From assembly GCF_005930475.1 (NCBI RefSeq), contig NZ_SJEW01000012.1, positions 1 to 64,000 on the forward strand: a stretch of DNA of 64,000 nucleotides. Direction: 5' to 3'. Made by a program: the position numbers and the translations under genes. Shown piece after piece: positions 58,314 through 64,000 of the stretch. How positions within the stretch are numbered: position 1 is the stretch's first letter; each line of letters starts with the position of its first letter. The notes under the pieces were generated by a model that was not told where the DNA came from, searched no databases, and saw only the letters and a list, made by a program, of their open reading frames with translations. Source of the stretch: Modestobacter altitudinis (GTDB lineage: Bacteria > Actinomycetota > Actinomycetes > Mycobacteriales > Geodermatophilaceae).

Positions 58314-61300
58314 TGAAGACGTGGCTCGACTCCTGGCCGGTGTTCCGGCAGCTCACCGGCGCGGACCCGCTCGGCCGGGGGGTGGCTGCGCGCAGCAAGG
58401 CCACCGAGCAGGTGGTCAGCCGGACGGCGACCGCCGACCGGGTCGTGAAGTCCGTCTGCCCGTACTGCGCGGTCGGCTGCGCCCAGCGCGTGTTCGTCAA
58501 GGACGAGAAGATCGTCCAGATCGAGGGCGACCCGGACTCACCGATCAGCCGCGGCCGGCTCTGCCCCAAGGGCAGCGCGAGCAAGCAGTTGGTCACCAGC
58601 CCGACCCGGGTCACCACGGTCAGGTACCGCCGTCCGTACGCCACGGACTGGGAGGACCTGGACCTCGACACGGCGATGGAGATGATCGCCGACCGCGTCC
58701 TGGAGGCCCGCGAGAAGGGCTGGCAGGTCGAGGACGAGGGCAAGCGGGTCAACCGCACCATGGGCCTGGCCAGCCTGGGCGGCGCGACGCTGGACAACGA
58801 AGAGAACTACCTGATGAAGAAGCTGTACAGCGCCCTGGGCGCGATACAGATCGAGAACCAGGCCCGCATATAGCACTCTTCGACGGTCCCCGGTCTGGGG
58901 ACCTCGTTCGGCCGTGGTGGCGCGACCAACTTCCAGGAAGACCTGGCGAACTCCGACTGCATCGTCATCGAGGGTTCGAACATGGCCGAGTGCCATCCGG
59001 TGGGCTTCCAGTGGGTGATGGAGGCCAAGGCCCGGGGGGCCAAGGTCATCCACATCGACCCGCGGTTCACCCGGACCAGCGCGGTCGCCGACCTGCACGT
59101 CCCGCTGCGCATGGGCACCGACATCGCGTTCCTCGGTGGGCTGATCCGGTACGTCCTGGACAACGACCTGTACTTCAAGGAGTACGTGGTCGCCTACACC
59201 AACGCCGCGGCGCTGGTCGGCGAGGAGTTCGTCGACACCGAGGACCTCGGCGGCCTGTTCTCCGGCTTCGACCCTGAGCACGGCCACTACGACACCGGCA
59301 GCTGGGCGTATGAGTTCGCCGACGAGCCGCACTCCGGCGCCGACGACCCGCAGGGGTCCGCCGAGCAGGAGGCCGTCGGCGACGACCACGACGTCAAGTC
59401 CGCCGACCAGGCGCAGTCGCTGGGCAGCGGTGGGGCGTCCATCCCGGCCAAGCCCCTGCGGGACGAGACGCTGCAGCACCCGCGCAGCGTGTTCCAGGTG
59501 CTCAAGCGGCACTTCGCCCGCTACACCCCGGAGATGGTGGCCGAGGTCTGCGGCATCGAGCCGGAGGTCTTCGAGCAGGTCGCGAAGTGGGTCACCAGCA
59601 ACAGCGGCCGCGAGCGGACGACGGCGTGGGTCTACTCCGTGGGCTGGACGCAGCACAGCGTCGGCGCGCAGTACATCCGCAGCTGCTCGATCCTGCAGAC
59701 GCTGCTGGGCAACATCGGCCGGCCCGGTGGCGGGATCCTGGCGCTGCGCGGGCACGCCAGCATCCAGGGCTCGACCGACGTCCCGACGCTGTACAACCTG
59801 CTGCCCGGCTACCTGCCGATGCCGCACGCCGCCCAGCACTCCACGGTCGACGAGTACGTGGCCGACGCCGCCGGCAAGGCGGGCTTCTGGGGCAACAAAC
59901 GCGCGTACACCGTCAGCCTGCTCAAGGCCTGGTTCGGCGATGCGGCGAGTGCGGAGAACGACTTCCGGTTCGACTGGATCCCCAAGATCAACGGCGACCA
60001 CAGCTCCTACCGGACGATCGCGGACATGATCGCCGGGAAGGTGCACGGCTACTTCCTGGTCGGCGAGAACCCCTCGGTCGGGCACCCCAACGGCAAGATG
60101 AACCGGTTCGGGCTGGCCAACCTGGACTGGCTGGTCGTCCGTGACCTGCAGATGATCGAGTCGGCGACCTTCTGGAAGGAGGGCCCGGAGATCGAGTCCG
60201 GCGAGATGGCGCCGGAGACGATCGGCACCGAGGTCTTCTTCATGCCGGCGGCGACGCACACGGAGAAGGAAGGCACCTTCACCCAGACGCAGCGGGTGCT
60301 GCAGTGGCGGCACAAGGCGGTCGAGCCGCCGGCCGACGCCCGCAGCGACCTGTGGTTCTACTTCCACCTGGGCCGCATCCTGCGGAAGCGGCTGGCCGGG
60401 TCAACGGACCCACGCGACCAGGCGCTGCTGAACCTGACCTGGGACTACCCGACGATCGGGGAGACCGCCGACCCCGACGCGGCGGCGGTGCTGCGCGAGA
60501 TCAACGGCGTGGGTCCCGACGGCAGGGCGGTCAACGGGTACCTCGAGCTCAAGGACGACGGGTCGACCAGCAGCGGGTGCTGGATCTACTCCGGTGTCTA
60601 CGCCGACGAGGTCAACCAGGCCGCGCGGCGCAAGCCGCGTCGCGAGCAGGGCCCGGTCGCGCTGGAGTGGGGCTGGGCCTGGCCGCTCAACCGCCGCATC
60701 CTCTACAACCGTGCCTCCGCCGACCCCGACGGCAAGCCGTGGAGCGAGCGCAAGAAGTACGTGTACTGGGACGAGGCCGCCGGGAAGTGGACCGGTGACG
60801 ACGTGCCGGACTTCGAGGCGGACAAGCGGCCGGACTACGTGCCGCCGGAGGGTGCCCGGGCGCAGGCCGCGATCGGCGGGGCGGACCCGTTCATCATGCA
60901 GATGGACGGCAAGGCCTGGCTGTACGCACCGTCCGGTCTGGTCGACGGTCCGATGCCGACGCACTACGAGCCGGCCGAGTCGGTCGTGGAGAACTTCCTC
61001 TACGACCAGCAGTCCAGCCCGACGATCGAGCGCATCGCCGGGCCGTGGAACCGGGAGAACCCCTCGCTCAGCGAGGTCTTCCCGTTCCAGGTGACCACCT
61101 ACCGGCTCACCGAGCACCACACCGCCGGTGGGATGAGCCGCACGCTGCCCTACCTGTCCGAGCTCCAGCCGGAGTTCTTCGTCGAGGTCAGCCCGGAGCT
61201 GGCGCAGCTGCGCGGTCTGGTCAACGGCGAGTTCGCCACGCTGGTCAGCGCCCGGACGGCGATCGAGGCGAAGGTGCTGGTCACCGAGCGGATCCGGCCG

Positions 61301-61606
61301 GTCAAGCTGCGCGGCGGGCAGGTGGTGCACCAGATCGGCATGCCCTACCACTGGTCCTACAGCGGGCTGTCCACCGGCGACAACGCCAACGACCTGCTGG
61401 GCATCGTGCTGGACGCGAACACCCACATCCAGGAGGACAAGGTCAGCACCGCCGACATCGTCCCCGGACGCCGTCCGCGCGGGCCGGAGCTGCTGGAGTT
61501 CGTCGAGTCCTACCGGACCCGAGCCGGGGTCGGGTCGGGGAAGGTCGGCGTCAACGGCCGGGCACCGGACCAGGACCCGAGCGCGATCGAGGAGACCGGC
61601 GCATGA
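58313..61606 (+). CDS. fdhA: Formate dehydrogenase alpha, UAG-selenocysteine
   Basis: A 1097-residue molybdopterin oxidoreductase that oxidises formate. A [4Fe-4S] site, VCPYCAVGC and CPKG (Cys49, 52, 56, 84), is followed by the active site at residue 187. There, between QARI and HSSTVPGLGTSFGRGG, where this family has selenocysteine or cysteine followed by histidine, the codon is TAG (58871-58873). The frame continues without shift or further stop to 61606. A hairpin with loop GGTCT begins 11 nt after the TAG, as in E. coli fdhF. UAG-encoded selenocysteine in FDH is reported for Geodermatophilus and Blastococcus. No twin-arginine signal is visible. GTG 58313; automatic callers will split this gene. 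Confidence 0.9.
58871..58903 (+). promoter_or_regulatory. UAG codon plus SECIS-like hairpin
   Basis: TAG at 58871-58873 is followed by an 11-nt spacer and a perfect 7-bp stem GGTCCCC (58885-58891) / GGGGACC (58897-58903) with loop GGTCT (58892-58896). In E. coli fdhF the UGA is likewise followed by 11 nt, a 7-nt 5' arm and a GGTCT loop recognised by SelB (from memory). The GGTCTG codons encode Gly-Leu at the same place in both proteins. E. coli has a bulged U that is not evident here. Confidence 0.82.
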
Positions 61607-62676
61607 CCACTGTCAGCTCAGCGAGCCCGGGTCTCAGCAAGGACACCGGCGTCGTCTCGGGGAACCGGCTGTACGGGCCACTGCCCGACGTCCAGGGTGA
61701 GGCGGGGTACGAGACCGACCACCCGGCGCGGGTCGGGTTCTTCACCGACACGTCGGTCTGCATCGGGTGCAAGGCCTGCGAGGTGGCCTGCAAGGAGTGG
61801 AACACGCTCCCGATGGACGACTCGCACGGCACGAAGGACGCCATGGGGCTGTCCGGCATGTCCTACGACAACACCGGCCAGCTCGGCGCGAACTCGTGGC
61901 GGCACGTGGCGTTCATCGAGCAGAGCCGCGCCGTCGACCTCCCGATGCCGGTGTTCGGCCGGCCGGGCGATGACCGGCAGGACATCGGGCAGCCGGTCAA
62001 CCCGATCACCCCGACGGCCGACAGCACGCTGAACGCGCAGACCAGCGTGCTCAACGCCGAAGCGCTGAGCGAGTTCGACCCGCAGACCGGGCAGAGCGGC
62101 AGCGACAAGCAGATCCGCTGGCTGATGTCCTCCGACGTCTGCAAGCACTGCACGCACGCCGGCTGCCTGGACGTCTGCCCGACCGGTGCGCTGTTCCGCA
62201 CCGAGTTCGGCACCGTCGTCGTCCAGGGCGACATCTGCAACGGCTGCGGCTACTGCGTGCCCGCCTGCCCCTACGGCGTCATCGACAAGCGCGAGGACGA
62301 CGGCCGGGTCTTCAAGTGCACGATGTGCTACGACCGGCTGACCGACGGGCTGCAGCCGGCCTGCGCCACCGCCTGCCCGACCCAGTCGATCCAGTTCGGC
62401 GACCTCGACGAGCTGCAGGCCCGGGCCGACGCCCGGCTCGCGACGCTCAAGGGGCAGGGCGTGGAGACGGCGCGGCTCTACGGCCGGGACGAGGCCGACG
62501 GCGTCGGTGGCGTCGGCGCCTTCTTCCTGCTGCTCGACGAGCCCGAGGTCTACGGCTTCCCGCCGGACCCGATCGTCACCACCCGCGACCTGCCGTCGAT
62601 GTGGAGGGCCGCGGCGACCGGCGCGGCGGTCATCGTCGGCGTCGTCGCCTCGGCCTTCGTGGGGCGCAAGCGATGA
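61603..62676 (+). CDS. fdhB: Formate dehydrogenase iron-sulfur subunit
   Basis: A 357-residue electron-transfer subunit with four [4Fe-4S] cysteine groups: CIGCKACEVACKEWN, CKHCTHAGCLDVCPTGAL, CNGCGYCVPACPYG and CTMCYDRL with CATACPTQSI. A C-terminal hydrophobic helix (AAATGAAVIVGVVASAFV) anchors it in the membrane. It takes electrons from FdhA to the NrfD-like subunit. ATG 61603 overlaps the fdhA stop as ATGA. Confidence 0.93.
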   Translation: MTTVSSASPGLSKDTGVVSGNRLYGPLPDVQGEAGYETDHPARVGFFTDTSVCIGCKACEVACKEWNTLPMDDSHGTKDAMGLSGMSYDNTGQLGANSWRHVAFIEQSRAVDLPMPVFGRPGDDRQDIGQPVNPITPTADSTLNAQTSVLNAEALSEFDPQTGQSGSDKQIRWLMSSDVCKHCTHAGCLDVCPTGALFRTEFGTVVVQGDICNGCGYCVPACPYGVIDKREDDGRVFKCTMCYDRLTDGLQPACATACPTQSIQFGDLDELQARADARLATLKGQGVETARLYGRDEADGVGGVGAFFLLLDEPEVYGFPPDPIVTTRDLPSMWRAAATGAAVIVGVVASAFVGRKR

Positions 62677-62762
62677 GCCACGACCACTCGCCAAAAGCAC
62701 GCCTTTGGCGACCGGAGCCCTCGCCGAAGGCGTGCTCCTGGCGACAGGAGGTGGCGGCGTGA
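62673..62762 (+). repeat. Junction insert encoding a 29-aa coupling micro-ORF
   Basis: Between fdhB and the NrfD-like gene, an open frame of 29 codons starts at ATG 62673, overlapping the fdhB stop, and ends at TGA 62760-62762, overlapping the next GTG (62759). CGCCAAAAGCACGCC (62689-62703) and GGCGTGCTCCTGGCG (62729-62743) are inverted copies with two mismatches, so it forms a hairpin and looks like a REP-type repeat. It has the same coupling-preserving design as 28095-28175. Confidence 0.6.
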
Positions 62763-63931
62763 GCGAGCAGCCGACGAGCGGGAACGAGCCGGCCGGTGAG
62801 GCGCCGCTGACACCCGGCGCCGGCTGGCACCGGGCCGGCGGGGAGGACCTCACCAAGCCGCGGCGCAAGCGCCGCCGCGGTGGTGGCGGCTGGGGAAGTG
62901 GTAACCGCGAGGCGGCCATGGTGCCGGACGCGGAGTTCAGCTCCTACTACGGCCGGCAGATCATCAAGTCGCCGACCTGGAAGAACCCCGAGGTCCCGAT
63001 CTACTTCTTTATGGGGGGCGCGGCCGGCACCTCGTCGGTGATCGCCGCGCTGGCGGAGTTCACCGGCCGGCCGAAGCTCGCCCGCAACGCTGAGTACGCC
63101 GCGGGGGTCGGTGCGCTGGCCTCGGTCGTGCTGCTGATCGACGACCTCGGCCGGCCGGAGCGGTTCCTGCACATGCTGCGGGTGTTCAAGCCGACGTCGC
63201 CGCTGTCGGTGGGCTCCTACATCCTGTCGCCGTTCAGCGCGCTGGCCTCCGCGGCGGCCGCGGTGCGGCTGCTGGACCTGAAGCCGGTGTACGGCCTGGC
63301 CACCCGGGTGCTGCCGTTCCTGCCGTCGATCTCGGGTGCGTTCCCGGTGCTGCGCAAGGCCTCGGCGGTGGGCGCGGCTGCGTTCGGCGGGCCGATGGCG
63401 ACCTACACCGCGGTGCTGATCGCGAACACCGCCGTCCCGTCGTGGCACGCGCCGTACGACGAGCTGCCGTTCGTGTTCGCCGGGTCGGCGATGGCCGCCG
63501 GCGGTGGCGTCACCATGGCGCTGACCCCGGTCGACGAGGCCGGGCCGTCGCGCAAGGTGGCGCTGACCGGCGTGGCCCTCGAGCTCGCGGCGATGCACCG
63601 GGTCGAGCACGGGCACGGCATCGTCAGTGAGCCGTACTCCATCGGCAAGGCCGGGAAGCTGCTCCGGGCGGCCAAGACGGCGACCGTGAGCGGGGCCGGG
63701 GTGACCGCGCTGCTCGGCCGGACCCGGGCCGGCTCGGTGGTCGGCGGCGTGCTGCTGGCGACCGGTTCGCTGCTGACCCGGATGGGCGTGTTCGAGGCCG
63801 GCATGGCCAGCGCCAAGGACCCGAAGTACACGGTGATCCCGCAGCGTGCGCGGCTCGAGGCCCGTCAGGCCGAGGCCGCTGCCCGGGCCGGCACCGACGA
63901 CCCGCACGAGGCGAAGTCCGTCGTCCGCTGA
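62759..63931 (+). CDS. nrfD: NrfD-like membrane quinone subunit
   Basis: A 390-residue polysulfide-reductase NrfD-family protein. After a basic, glycine-rich 60-residue N-terminus, IYFFMGGAAGTSSVIAALAE opens the membrane region of about eight segments, with LLIDDLGRPERFLHMLRVFK the family's conserved DLGRP motif that lies near the quinone site. It passes formate electrons to menaquinone. GTG 62759 overlaps the micro-ORF stop. Third gene of the fdh operon. Confidence 0.9.
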   Translation: MSEQPTSGNEPAGEAPLTPGAGWHRAGGEDLTKPRRKRRRGGGGWGSGNREAAMVPDAEFSSYYGRQIIKSPTWKNPEVPIYFFMGGAAGTSSVIAALAEFTGRPKLARNAEYAAGVGALASVVLLIDDLGRPERFLHMLRVFKPTSPLSVGSYILSPFSALASAAAAVRLLDLKPVYGLATRVLPFLPSISGAFPVLRKASAVGAAAFGGPMATYTAVLIANTAVPSWHAPYDELPFVFAGSAMAAGGGVTMALTPVDEAGPSRKVALTGVALELAAMHRVEHGHGIVSEPYSIGKAGKLLRAAKTATVSGAGVTALLGRTRAGSVVGGVLLATGSLLTRMGVFEAGMASAKDPKYTVIPQRARLEARQAEAAARAGTDDPHEAKSVVR

Positions 63932-63963
63932 CGTCGGGCGCCAGGTCAGCGGCGCGCGCCGCC

Positions 63964-64000
63964 CTACCGGATGACCCGGCCGCCGCCGACGCTGAGCGCG
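63964..64000 (-). CDS. Possible 3' end of a minus-strand gene (partial)
   Basis: The last 37 bases, read on the minus strand, give ALSVGGGRVIR and a TAG stop at 63966-63964. This could be the C-terminus of a gene beginning outside the window and convergent with the fdh operon. Too short to identify; selenium genes would be of interest here. Confidence 0.25.
   Translation of the reverse strand, partial: ALSVGGGRVIR

Noticed and set aside
58871-58873. TAG in fdhA as a simple nonsense mutation or sequencing error
   Set aside because: It lies exactly at the Sec/Cys position, is followed by a SECIS-like hairpin at fdhF spacing, and both gene parts are fully conserved in one frame.

Overview
The window is very GC-rich, densely packed DNA with many GTG starts and 1- to 8-base stop/start overlaps. 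Its families (GAF-ANTAR sensors, LGFP-repeat L,D-transpeptidase, NDMA-type alcohol dehydrogenase, a GpgS-like enzyme, TIGR03084-like protein) point to an actinobacterium. Geodermatophilaceae (Blastococcus/Geodermatophilus-like) is the best guess, because a formate dehydrogenase here carries UAG where the selenocysteine codon belongs, a recoding reported for that family. No species call is possible from sequence alone.

1-14.95 kb: a tRNA-Ser(UGA) gene, then a decayed integrative element of about 14.5 kb. It is bounded by the tRNA 3' end and a second copy of that 3' end at 14893-14948. Next to the tRNA lie a broken tyrosine integrase, an excisionase-like gene and a truncated MobF relaxase. The cargo is almost all signalling: four GAF-ANTAR proteins (one frameshifted), a lone ANTAR domain, a SpoIIE-type phosphatase, an RsbW-like kinase, a tandem-STAS protein and a Crp/Fnr regulator. 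It looks like a partner-switching and antitermination stress module carried by a dead mobile element.

15-26.4 kb: chromosomal genes: YjbR-like protein, DinB-type protein, NmrA-like reductase with divergent TetR regulator, a GGDEF protein, a geranylgeranyl-reductase-type flavoprotein with a LOG-family protein, and a four-gene acyl-CoA catabolic operon (SDR, amidohydrolase, acyl-CoA ligase, MaoC) facing a MarR regulator. A PaaX-like repressor follows.

26.5-33.8 kb: a branched-chain-amino-acid-type ABC importer with its two ATPases fused (LivF-LivG), permeases, binding lipoprotein, then an acyl-CoA ligase and a TIGR03084-like protein: a likely uptake and CoA-activation operon for an organic acid. 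33.8-45.1 kb: NIPSNAP, VOC, MetY with a CoA-binding protein and a NUDIX hydrolase, an EEP phosphatase, MenB, two TetR regulators, an alcohol dehydrogenase, a HAD phosphatase, a degenerate EAL protein and a GpgS-like glycosyltransferase.

45.4-57.5 kb: an L,D-transpeptidase, then a five-gene minus-strand operon. It starts with two GGDEF-EAL membrane proteins with complementary defects (one keeps EAL, the other keeps GGDEF), followed by a metallo-beta-lactamase-fold protein, a DedA protein and a membrane phosphodiesterase. A GT-C-like membrane protein is divergent.

57.5-63.9 kb: two small zinc-ribbon proteins and a formate dehydrogenase operon (FdhA with in-frame UAG plus SECIS-like hairpin, FdhB, NrfD-like subunit). 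Several repeat families punctuate the window: 24-bp palindromic tandem arrays, paired terminator-like hairpins, and two junction inserts that encode micro-ORFs preserving translational coupling.
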